This document shows positions 11,790 through 64,000 of a DNA stretch of 64,000 bases, piece after piece. Made by a program: the position numbers and the translations under genes. The DNA lies in assembly GCA_037039925.1 (NCBI GenBank), contig JAXRKP010000037.1:633017-697016 (forward strand). The letters are read 5' to 3'. Origin of the DNA: Doris montereyensis. Its lineage: Eukaryota > Mollusca > Gastropoda > Nudibranchia > Dorididae. Every line of letters begins with the position of its first letter. Positions within the stretch are counted from its first letter, which is position 1. The notes beneath the pieces are model-generated. The model saw nothing but the letters and a program-made list of their open reading frames with translations, searched no databases and had not been told where the DNA came from.

Positions 11790-12440
11790 GTAAATAAAAC
11801 AGACATCAGAGTAGACTGTTATTAGAATAGGTGAGTAAACAAAACAGACATCAGAGTAGACTGTTATTAGAATAGGTGAGTAATCAAAACAGACATCAGA
11901 GTAGACTGTTATTAGAATAGGTGAGTAAACAAAACAGACATCAGAGTAGACTGTTATTAGAATAGGTGTGTAAACAAAACAGACATCAGAGTAGACTGTT
12001 ATTAGAATAGGTGTAAACAAAACAGACATCAGAGTAGACTGTTATTAGAATAGGTGTGTAAACAAAACAGACATCAGAGCAGATCGTTATTATAATTATA
12101 ACAGGTGAGTAAAGAAAATCAGAGCAAACTGCTATTATAACAATCAGAGCAAACTGCTATTATAACAATAACAGTAACAGTAAACAAAATAGATACTAAT
12201 ACTAGAGCATACTGTTGTTATTATAACAGTAAACAAAATAGATACTAGAGCATACTGTTGTTATTATAACAGTAAACAAAACAGACATCAGAGCAGACTA
12301 TTATTATGACAGTAAATAAGACAGACTATAATAACAGTAAACAAGACATACATCAGAGCAAACTGTTGTTACTACAGTAAACAAAACAGACATCAAAGCA
12401 AACTTATTATTACAATAAACAAAACAGACATTAAAGGAGA
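11790..12440. repeat. Minisatellite, 45-bp unit decaying to shorter units
   Basis: About six near-identical 45-bp units contain AACAGACATCAGAGTAGACT and GTTATTAGAATAGGT (11790-12075), followed by diverged partial units to ~12440. Since 45 is divisible by 3, the minus strand shows a spurious 15-residue protein repeat. Confidence 0.85.
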
Positions 12441-12458
12441 TACTATGATTAGTAAATG

Positions 12459-12795
12459 GGGACCCTGTAGCCCAGAGGCAAGGTGGCAGCCCATCAACCC
12501 TAAGGTCATGGGTTCAAGCCCTGACAGTTGATAAATCTGACAGTTGAAGTATGTTCTTGCATTTGAGTAAAATCTCACCCTCCATCCCACCGGTCCAGGC
12601 AGGTGGATCGATACCTGGTTTCACCTGAGACGGACGATAAAAAGGAGGTCCTGCATGCAGCTCACAAGTCTGTGTAAGTTAAAGGTCCTTTGGCTGTTTT
12701 TAGGGCAGCCTGGGTAAATTTAAAAATCCTACCAAAATCCCAGAGATGATCTTAGTTGTGGATGTTGGTAAAAAAAATCAAATCAAATCAAACAG
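12459..12795 (+). mobile_element. tRNA-derived SINE, family B (reference copy)
   Basis: The tRNA-like head GGGGACCCTGTAGCCCAGAG has a B box-like GGTCATGGGTTCAAGCCC. The body contains GATAAAAAGGAGGTCCTGCA and CAGCCTGGGTAAATTTAAAA, and the tail is (AAATC)n. Other copies: 2335-2622, 21026-21275, 22845-23258 (inverted dimer), 27648-27977 and 50550-50875. Confidence 0.85.
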
Positions 12796-13149
12796 ATTGG
12801 TAAATATTATTTACTTACTTACCTTAACTTCCTATTGTATGAAACTGTAGGTGTCATGGGAATTTAAGCTTCACGTTGAACACTATTTTAATGTTTCATG
12901 GCCAAATTATTACATCAATCTTACCATTCTTGTGTAAGACAGATTTCCTGATTTGATTCCAAATACAAAATGATAGCTAAGAGATTGAATATATGACAAA
13001 CCCGTCTGAGGTATAAATTAATCTTTTAAGCTTTTTTTACTACTTTTAGTGACAATCACTAGACTATTTAGACCATATAAAAAATTAAACACAACCCGCG
13101 TACATAAATACATCTGAATTCTTGTAAAGCAAATGGAAGACAGAACTTG

Positions 13150-13545
13150 GTCATTGAGGGTATTCTGGGAAACTCCGACATTTTTGGGCTGAGCTCTCGT
13201 GAAAATGACTATATTCGGCGATCGAGGGTGGGCAAGCCCAGCGGGCCATTGGTTTTTCCGGCTTTGTCCCTAAGAACCTAGCAACCCCTCCCCAAGTAGT
13301 CGGACGTATTCATGAGTTACCCATGACCAAGAAGAGGAAACCTGCTCCCGCGAGGGATTGAAAGAGTGGCTCTCTTATTGCCCAATGTAACACAGTGGAG
13401 CCAACCCGATCGCTCATGGAGGGGTTAAGCCGCAGGGACATAACTGGCCCCATGCCAGCTGAGGAAGTAAGCTTTGAGTCTCTGTTTCAAAGGTTCTCTA
13501 GAGCAACTCAAAACGTAATCCAAACCCTTAAAGAAGAAGTAGAAG
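13150..13545. repeat. GC-richer block ending in (GAA)n, probable unclassified retroelement piece
   Basis: The base composition is clearly richer in G and C than the flanks (TTGGGCTGAGCTCTCGTGAA, GGGTGGGCAAGCCCAGCGGG). It ends in an AGAAGTAGAAGAAGAAG tail like a LINE or SINE 3' end. No long reading frame. Only one copy in the window, so the family is not established. Confidence 0.4.
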
Positions 13546-14134
13546 AAGAAGACAGAACTTAAAGGTACAAGTCATTTCGATTTGTTCAGCAAACATTTAT
13601 TTTCTTTTTACACAATAGTGGCAATTCTTAATGAAAATGAAACAGGGAAAAAACCCAAATTTAAAACAAATGAAATTCAACAAGTTAAATACTGGCTTTG
13701 ATCTTGATAAAAATTGCACGCTAAACAGCCGTATTTGTTTCTTTTTTAACAAAACATGTTGAAGAAAATACAAGAAGCAAATCGTAGGTCAGGGTCAATG
13801 TAAGAATTAAAATACATTCAAATGGAAAAGAGTCTAGATGTATCAGTATCACTGTTTTTAAAGTCTGCAAGTAATGAAATGGAAATTGCTTGGAGAACAA
13901 ATTGGTTTAGGTCAGGATATAAATAAAGATAAAACCTGAATGATAATAAACTTGTGAAATTATGAAAAAGGCAATAATAAGTGCAGGTTATAACATGTAT
14001 TTATGTATTTGTTTAGAATGAATATATAAAAAACATCCCCAAAACTTAGCTGATTAAAAAGGAATATTGATTTGAGAATGAAAAATGAGCGCACCAAACT
14101 TTTAGTAAGCACATCCTTTTCTAATCAATACAGA

Positions 14135-14355
14135 GAGATGGTGTAGAGGGGAGAGAGAGAAAGACAGTTAGAAGGAGAGAGAGAGAGAGGGGGGGGATGG
14201 AGGGGGAGAGAGACAGAGAGGAGAGACAGACAGACAGTAGACAGATAGAAAGACAAACAGAGATAGACAGAGAAGGACAGACATGCACAGATGATATAGA
14301 CCGAAAAGGGCAGCTGGACACAGACAGACAAATTGATGGACAGAGAGAGAAAGAC
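14135..14355. repeat. Purine-rich low-complexity tract
   Basis: GAGA and GACAGACA runs, with a G7 run near 14190. Confidence 0.8.
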
Positions 14356-15089
14356 TAATTTTAGTCGATCACAGCCTTGAATTTGAATAAAGTTTGTATG
14401 AAAGACGATTTCCAATGGTTAAATTGAGCTCATCTAGAACCAGAAAGAAAAAATTATCTTCTGCACGTGAAAGGTAAAGAAAAGAAATAAGCATAAAATC
14501 AAAATTGCATATTTGACTATGACTTAAAACAATTTGCATTAGTATACATGTATATATATCCTATATATATCTGTATTTTGACAATTTCTAATACACATAC
14601 ATAGGTTAAAAAAAAATAAAAATGAAGTACTACTATTCACACAGCTTCAACACAATCAAAAAATGTTGATTGAATGACAATTATGTATAAAGTGTTCGGA
14701 TATTTCTAAATTTCAAGATCAATTTCATCTTCATTATCAATGAAAACAACTACTTACGCTTATATCCATACTCTAACATAGATCAATAAACATATATCAA
14801 ATTTCAAATTTGTTTCTCAGAAAATAAGTTTAATTTTTTAAATTTTGTGTAAAATGTAATAAAAAGTCTTCCTTTCCATGAATCTAAATACATGCACTAT
14901 TTACATCAACATAAAACTGGGCAATAGCCACTGAATTTCTATTCTATTGCATTCCATAGGTCTAAGATAAGTAAATGTGGTAATGCCATGCAACTTTAAC
15001 AGAGAAGACATTTATAATTTCTAAAATATCATTAAACTAATCGGTTTATCACAATTTCTTCATTATTCATATACAGTCTTGCTGTAAAG

Positions 15090-15230
15090 CTAGGTCCAAC
15101 ATTGAGTTCAGTGGGAAAGACGCTTAACATGCATCTTCCATACTTGACCAAAGTGCAAAGGGTATATAAGCACGAGCTTGGTAGTAAAAATCTGCATCAG
15201 ATTAGTGTCTGTCCAGGAGGTCATTGCACT
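15090..15230 (+). mobile_element. SINE family A fragment (body only)
   Basis: It lacks the tRNA head and matches the body: GTGGGAAAGACGCTTAACAT, AGCACGAGCTTGGTAGTAAA, GTCCAGGAGGTCATT. Confidence 0.75.
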
Positions 15231-15556
15231 TTTTATATATGACTTCTTGGATACTTTGACTGAATATTATATGCTTAGGACGTTTGGTAATTGTTTCAGA
15301 TAGCAGGTATCTAATTCATTCATTTCAGTTTGTGTTAGTATCAGTACCCATGTGCCACAGTTGTAGGTAAGGATAGATTTCACAAAGCTTGCCTTTGATG
15401 TTTATTTTTATTTTGTTTTCCCTTATCCAGATTTTCTTCAGTTTGTTTAGGGCAACAGACAGTTTGCACTTCTTTAAGGGCATGTTCGAGATAGATAAAA
15501 AATAGTACAGGACTGAATCCATCTCCTTGGGTCATGCCGACATTGCTTGTGTGAAC

Positions 15557-15558
<2 letters not shown>

Positions 15559-15604
<46 letters not shown>
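15559..15604. repeat. (TA)n microsatellite
   Basis: About 23 uninterrupted TA units. Confidence 0.95.
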
Positions 15605-15610
<6 letters not shown>

Positions 15611-16379
15611 TGTAAATATAATATGATATAATATATATGAAAATGTATAAAATATTAAAATTTTTTTCAAAGTTTGGCCACCATGTGGAATATAAAAACA
15701 CAGATTGAATTTTAAAGAGGTAAATAATTTTTCAAAAATTATATTTACTTTTTGTTTTTTAGTGCTTAAAAGATCACACTGTATAATATATACTGTAAAA
15801 AGTTATATAGACCAATCAGGATGTTAAACCACAGGGAATAGAACACTTTCAATAAATTGATTCCAAACAATGAGAAATATACAAAAATAATGAGCAAATT
15901 GTCATTCCTAACTTGAGCAATATACAGCTGTTGAGCTTTGTTGAGTAAACACGTCTACTATGGTGGAAAAATCAATATTATTATACTGAGTTTTGTCTGT
16001 ACTTTTCTTCACAGAATTTTTCAATGGCATTTACAAGTCATAATAATGTCATGTTTACAATTTAACAATTTGAACATGAACTCAAAGCATAGGCAGGGGA
16101 ATATAAAACTTGATCTCTTACTTAACAGATAAGATACAAAACAAAACAAAAGGGTCCATCAGTTGTCACCTTCTTTCTCCCAGGGACACTTGAAGAAGAA
16201 GAAAAAAACCCAGACTTACAAATTGATGGCAAAGTTCATCATAAAAATAATATCAAATCTATGGTATGAGTCATCATTTCTTATCATGCTATTTAACACA
16301 ATAAAATAATAAATTACTCTAATTTTGACATTTTTTTTTTATTGATTTCTCTCATAATACTGTGATACAAAAATGAAAA

Positions 16380-17350
16380 AAAAATTTCATCCATGAAACA
16401 AAAAGGGATTTTATTCACATGTATGAATTATTTACAAACAATGAATAAAAGTTAAAGACTTAATGGCTGCAGTTATAACGAGAATGTAAATTAATTAGAT
16501 AAACATGCTAGTTACAACTCTAAACTACTTTTGACATTTTTATTGACTTATCTTGTAATTAATATTTGAAAGCAACATTAACTCAAGAAGCACTTGCGGT
16601 GTTACTGGAAGTGAACTTCTTACAGTGAGGGGTTTCCCCAGCCATTTGCATGAAAAATGCAAGGGGTGAAGCTAGGATTTAGACTTAGTTTGAGCAATGA
16701 TTTAACATTTACAGATGATAAAAGACCTATAAAACATGTATTTTCTGAAAGTTGAAAGAATAAGGAATTCATATTGAGATACTATTGCAACAAAAAAAAC
16801 TTGTACTAATGACTAAACAATAGCAGCAATAGCTGTGTAATCAACTTAGGCTTGCATGAAGTGTGTTGAATGGGAAAGCATCACTTTGACAAATGATAGC
16901 GAGGCCACCGGAAAAGCTACGAGCTTAACATAAATTGTAATCTCATTGGCTGTTGTTTAACTATGAACTCAAAGGTCAAACTACGTCATAAACCATTTAG
17001 GGTAAGTGGAAATTTCCATTCAAGAAGCCTAGGTGTCTGGCCCTAAACATAGAGCCTGCGTGCTTCCGTGCCAATGATGGCAGCCATAAATATAGGGCCA
17101 ACGCGCTTCCCAGGCCAGCCGTAACATGCCCTTAATAAAGGTCCGGCACTCTACTTGGGTTAAAACGTCTTAAATCACTGTAATACAAAATTAAAAAAAT
17201 TTTCATCCATGAAATTAAAGTGATCTTCTTCACATAAAGAATACATGTATAAATTATTTACAAATAATGAATAAAGAGTAACGATTTAATGGCTGCAGTA
17301 ATAATGGGAATGTAAATTTAATTAGATAAACATGCTAGTTACAACTGAAA
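16380..17350. repeat. Pair of ~150-bp direct repeats, 0.8 kb apart
   Basis: The blocks 16380-16525 and 17195-17350 share TTTCATCCATGAAA, AATTATTTACAAA, TTAATGGCTGCAGT and AATTAGATAAACATGCTAGT with scattered differences. This is a local duplication or two copies of one dispersed element. Confidence 0.65.
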
Positions 17351-18412
17351 AAGTACTAGATTCTAGGTGAAAACTTGAACTTTTTTTCAATACCCTTAAA
17401 GTATAATATAAATTTGTGCTGATTTGACAGAATCCGTCGTAAGATGAAAGGGGTTCAAACCGAGAAAACAGGAACATGAGAGCTGAAGTACATTTTCATG
17501 AAAATTGAGTTCTTTTCATTTTCCGTTCAAATAATCTTTATGAACACCCTGATGAAATATTTGCCTTAAAAGTGCCTAAAATGTGTTAAAAAAAATAAAG
17601 CACATTTTAGAAACTTCTTCCTGAAACAAAAGAAAAATTTTGAACGTAGTCTTCTCAAAACAGAGGCTTCATGCATTCTTGAAATTCTTCTTACAAAAAA
17701 TTTGTAACTTCGTCAAAATTTAACTAAATTTCACCAGATTAAGTTTAAAATGCCCAGAACACATTGGGCTATTAGTTCTTAAAATTTTCTGGATGCATGA
17801 AAAACTGACTGATGGCTTTAATTCAAATTTTAATTGACAAGGTATGAATTGATAAACTATTCAAATAGTATGTTTAAGCTACCTTCATTCGTACTTTGTG
17901 CATTAAAGGCTTTCACAAAGCCATCAATCAGTTTGGTTTTTCTTTACATCTCCTGAAAACTTTGAGAAACCTAATTCAGGTGCATAGAATTCTGCAGTGG
18001 CAATTCTGATTTATGACATAAAGAATATTAATTCTTACCTGGATTGTAGGGCTACTTTAAAATAAACTGCATTTGTTTATTTACGATAATATCATTATTC
18101 ATATTAAAATCTTTGATTCAAAGCAGCCCTTGTCAAGAAATAGAACATGACACCAATTATGATTTCTGGACATACACACAATGTCATGACAGTTATCTCA
18201 ATCATGTTTAAAGATTGTTCACAGCTTTTGGCAAGTGCAAGAACTGCTCGGTTAATAAAAACAAGTTGGCTTAAGTCATCTTGTCATAATATTTCAAATA
18301 TAGCATGTTTGTGTTCAGAGCCATAAAAAGACCTTTAAATTCTTTGTAGGGCACTGTTAAAACTACTTCCTTTTAATCAAGATACTCTTTAATTTTGAGG
18401 TAAAATAATATA

Positions 18413-18870
18413 ATACAGTTAGGACTCTAGTCCCAACACCTCTGTCCCACCAATTTGTCCAGATTATTGAGATATCTGGATTATCAAATTGCAGATCGAC
18501 CACACTAGCGGAGGTGTGTTGTGTCTTGGCTGACTGGACACCCGCTTGCTTGTATCCGTCTGCCGGGACAATGTGGCACGCCTGTCAATAGGCTGTGATG
18601 CCACGTTGCTAAATAGTATGGATAAATGGTGTTAAGAAAGTTGAGTCTGGTAGCTGTGATGTGCAGTCAGTAGACTGGCTAGACTGTCTCAGACAGTAAT
18701 TGGGTGTTAAGCTTGATGAAGCATAAACTGTTCGTATTGTGGAAACTTGTTTCAAAATTAGGTGTTCAGATCCGGAATTCAAAATTTCCTAATTATCGGG
18801 TACAAATAAAAAAATGTTTTGTCCCTAACTCATCTGTTCAGATTTTCGAGACATCTGGATCCTTCATGAT
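18413..18870. mobile_element. Possible pogo/Tigger-like MITE remnant
   Basis: It starts TACAGTTAGGACTCTAGTCC and contains GTCCAGATTATTGAGATATC, repeated imperfectly near 18838 (CAGATTTTCGAGACATCTGG). This resembles pogo-type ends, but a matching right terminus was not defined. Confidence 0.35.
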
Positions 18871-19458
18871 TTAGTAAAATGAAAAAATTAAAATAAGAAA
18901 TATAAAGAATTTTTAAAATCTTTAGTTTTATCGTGTGTGTTTTTGTAAAAGTAAAAGGGCGTGCATGATAAGTCTTACATTTGTGATAGTTTGGTAAATT
19001 CAACGAAATGATAACTGAAATATAAAAGGATTTATGGGAAAAGTTTCATTGCAATCATATCTTCTCTGAAATTAATTGTTTAAATATAACATAACAACAC
19101 TGAAAACAAAGATTTAAATAATACTATAATGCAATAAGCCCTTGGCTGAGGCAAATTCACGATACATGGTAATGTTGAAAATCATATCGATAAAGATGAA
19201 GAAATCCACTATGACATGAGCCATAAAGCTCCATGATTCTTTGATTCTTTGATTTCGTCAATGTAAAATTGTAAAATCAACAATAACCTTAGTAACATCT
19301 TTAAACAATTTCAGAGCGTGATTATGAGTAGGATATGCCACGTCTAATATTCCAAAATTAAAAAATATATATAAATATATATATATAAATGCATATGAAA
19401 ATATATTTTCTTTTCCTTTAAAGAAAAGCTGCATAGTGAGAAAAGTTAAACTCTTCAT

Positions 19459-61868
<42,410 letters not shown>

Positions 61869-62794
61869 TCTGGCAAACTTGGTTTGAAAGCTCTGCAGCT
61901 ATCTATGGAGAAATTATAATCATAAACTTGTCATAAATTGTTTGAGAGGAAATAATTATTCTCTTCATTAGGCTTTAAACTAAATAGATATTACATCCTA
62001 TCTCAATTTTCAAGGGACTAAATTAAGGCCGTGGCTAGCCGTCAAACTGATGGAAGGACTGGAAGGCTATTTGATGGGCCTGATGGTCAGACTCAGGGAA
62101 GGATCATACAACAGGCCTGATGGTAAACCTATGCAAGACTCACTATTCTAGTACTTGTTGATACCAACTACTGTCTTCTCTGGTCTCGCGTTACTCAAGT
62201 ACTCGCTTGATGAATACTACAAGACCGCCTGGTGCATTCACGGTAGTGAATATGAACTCTGAAATTGAAGCCTGTACACTTGTGTGATGAAAACCGTCAT
62301 GCATTCATGGCAGTGAATACTGAAGCCTGAACACTGAAGTAAGGAGGGTGGGGAGGTGGAGGGGGGGTGCAGGGATTTCTGTGACCTCCTTGCCCCATGC
62401 AGATTAAAGTAATAAACTGCTGTCACCTTGGCAAGTTGGGCACATGCTCAAACAGGTTGGTGTAAAAAAAGAATGGGGATGTTGCAAAGGGTGTATTGGC
62501 GGGGGGAAACTTCACAACGGTTGTGATTTATCACTGTCATGTCTACTGATGTGTCTCACTTCTAGTGCTACGGTATTACTGCCTCTTACTCACTCAGGTC
62601 TCGTCGAAGCAAAATAGTAACAGCTTAGGCTGGTATCAAGACGGGATTTAGGATTCATCACCTCTGGTCTCGAGACTTGTCAGATTCGTATACTACGCCT
62701 TGAAGCCTTATAGTCGTTGGTATCGAGTATTGCTTCGAGAAGCGTCCAGATTTACCTGATGGGTAGAGCAGGAGAATAATAGACAGACCTGTCG
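61869..62794. other. Upstream region of the NACHT-WD40 gene
   Basis: It holds a possible 5' UTR acceptor at 61903 (CCATAG on the minus strand). No TATA box or promoter could be assigned with confidence. Short direct repetitions such as GCATTCACGGTAGTGAATAT and GCATTCATGGCAGTGAATAC occur at 62234 and 62301. Confidence 0.4.
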
Positions 62795-63035
62795 GACAGT
62801 TCCTTCAAGTCCCTTCAAGGTCCATAGAGCCAAAACTTATATTGATTTCTGTAGCATGAAGTGGTACAGGTGATAATAATCCCCTTCTGGGTGGGATACT
62901 AGTCTGATGCAAGTTTTACTTCCAAGCCAGTACTTGTACCCATTTTCACTTAGGTTGAGCAGGGAAAAGTTGGACCTAGCTTTGCCGGGATTCAAACATG
63001 GTATCTCATGATCTTAAACTTGGCTACCGACGCAT
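62795..63035 (-). mobile_element. SINE family A copy
   Basis: It has CTTCAAGGTCCATAGAGCCA, GTACAGGTGATAATAATCCC, and the head side GGGATTCAAACATGGTATCT. Confidence 0.8.
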
Positions 63036-63144
63036 GCACAATGGACAGACCTTGGGACTATTTGACAGGTCTTACGACTCGACCTGAAAAGTGCTTGGCA
63101 GGTCTGATGAGCTATAATGATATGATATTATCCCTGGTAACTGC

Positions 63145-63307
<163 letters not shown>

Positions 63308-63689
63308 TGTGTAAAACGAGAGACAAACAGCAGGCGGTATAATACAAGCACTTGCCATTTAAAGCAGTGTCTGTCTGTCTGTCAGTCAGTCTGTCAGTCT
63401 GGCTTTCTTTCTGTCAGTGATGTGCTGTCATTGGACCATGATGAGCACACGGGCTGGTTGCCTGCTGAATCAGCGATAACTTTGAAAGACAATAATCTCT
63501 TCTGCCATCTCAAGCAATGAATGTTTTGTTCCTCAACACAGGACAGGGATTCCCGTTCTTTAATATCCGTAACATGAGCTGTGTTTTGCTTTTGTTCTCC
63601 AATGGCAGCGTTGCAGCGATGAGGTGGAGCAGTGATAGTTACACAGTAATCTATAGCCTTGAATTTCAGTGTAATTGTCTATTTATATT

Positions 63690-64000
63690 TTATCTACCTA
63701 TCTATGTATGTATGTATGTATGTATGTATGGATGTATGTATGTATGGGAGGGAGGGAGGAGGGAGGGAGGGAGAGAGAGAGGGCGAGGGCGAGGCGAGGA
63801 GAGGGCGAGAGGGAGAGGGAGAGGGAGAGGAGAGGGAGAGAGAGGGGGAGAGGGAGAGAGGGAGAGGGAGAGGGAGAGGGAGAGAGAGAGAGAGAGAGAG
63901 GGAGGGAGGGAGGAGGAGGAGGGAGGGAGGGAGAGAGAGGAGGAGGGAGAAGGGAGGAGAGAGGAGAGAGGGAGAGAGAGGGAGGGAGAGGAGAGGGAGA
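63690..64000. repeat. (TATG)n followed by GA/GGGA-rich low-complexity sequence to window end
   Basis: TATGTATGTATG at 63701-63745, then GGGAGGGAGG and GAGAGGGAGA mixtures continuing beyond the window. Confidence 0.95.

Larger units (their letters stand above)
13546..19458. other. Region downstream of the NACHT-WD40 stop codon
   Basis: AT-rich and without supported exons. It may contain the 3' UTR of the minus-strand gene, but no polyadenylation site can be assigned. It holds GA/ACAG-rich sequence (14135-14355), (TA)n (15559-15604), a family A SINE fragment (15090-15230), a diverged direct duplication (16380-16525 and 17195-17350) and pogo-like MITE ends (18413-18870). Confidence 0.5.

Noticed and set aside
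11733..12029. A protein with a repeated 15-residue unit
   Set aside because: It results from the 45-bp minisatellite being a multiple of three; there is no start context and no splice sites.

Overview
This is animal genomic DNA: AT-rich, with spliced genes, GT-AG introns of about 0.1-6 kb, many tRNA-derived SINEs, non-LTR retrotransposons, MITE-like elements and very long microsatellites. The gene content and repeat style fit an invertebrate, most likely a lophotrochozoan such as a mollusc. That assignment is inference from memory, not from a search.

Two protein-coding genes face each other tail to tail. On the left (+ strand, 1-5644) are the last three recognisable exons of an unidentified Ser/acidic-rich protein with at least five SUMO-interacting-motif-like patches; the window cuts its 5' part. 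On the right (- strand, start codon at 61868, stop at 19459) is one large gene that I rebuilt as about 24 coding exons, roughly 1,900 residues. It encodes a NACHT and WD40-repeat STAND NTPase of the NWD1/NWD2-like type: an N-terminal DUF4062-like domain (exons 1-4), a linker, a NACHT domain with clear Walker A and Walker B motifs (exon 7), a helical region (exons 8-12) and a WD40 propeller region (exons 13-24). It ends in CTIL, a possible CaaX prenylation box. It also carries two unusual acidic low-complexity insertions.

Both genes show apparent +/-1 frame changes inside exons that otherwise read well, often at homopolymers. Two opposite-strand genes sharing this suggests indel errors in an unpolished long-read assembly more than decay, but a pseudogene is not excluded.

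The introns and the 14 kb between the genes are full of mobile DNA. There are two near-full-length, oppositely oriented copies of one RTE-like LINE with target-site duplications (about 29.04-32.28 kb + and 39.23-42.66 kb -), plus 5'-truncated relatives. There is a CR1-like fragment nested inside a SINE, a LINE remnant with a twin-priming inversion, three families of tRNA-derived SINEs (about 25 copies) and several terminal-inverted-repeat MITEs, including a TTAA-flanked piggyBac-like one. Some repeats sit directly on splice acceptors: a 490-bp GA/TC tract, an AAT tract, and a 56-bp tandem repeat that copies a 3' splice site four times.

I saw no rRNA, no convincing functional tRNA, no CRISPR array and no complete intact transposase. 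The right end (63.69-64.0 kb) is low-complexity TATG and GA-rich sequence.
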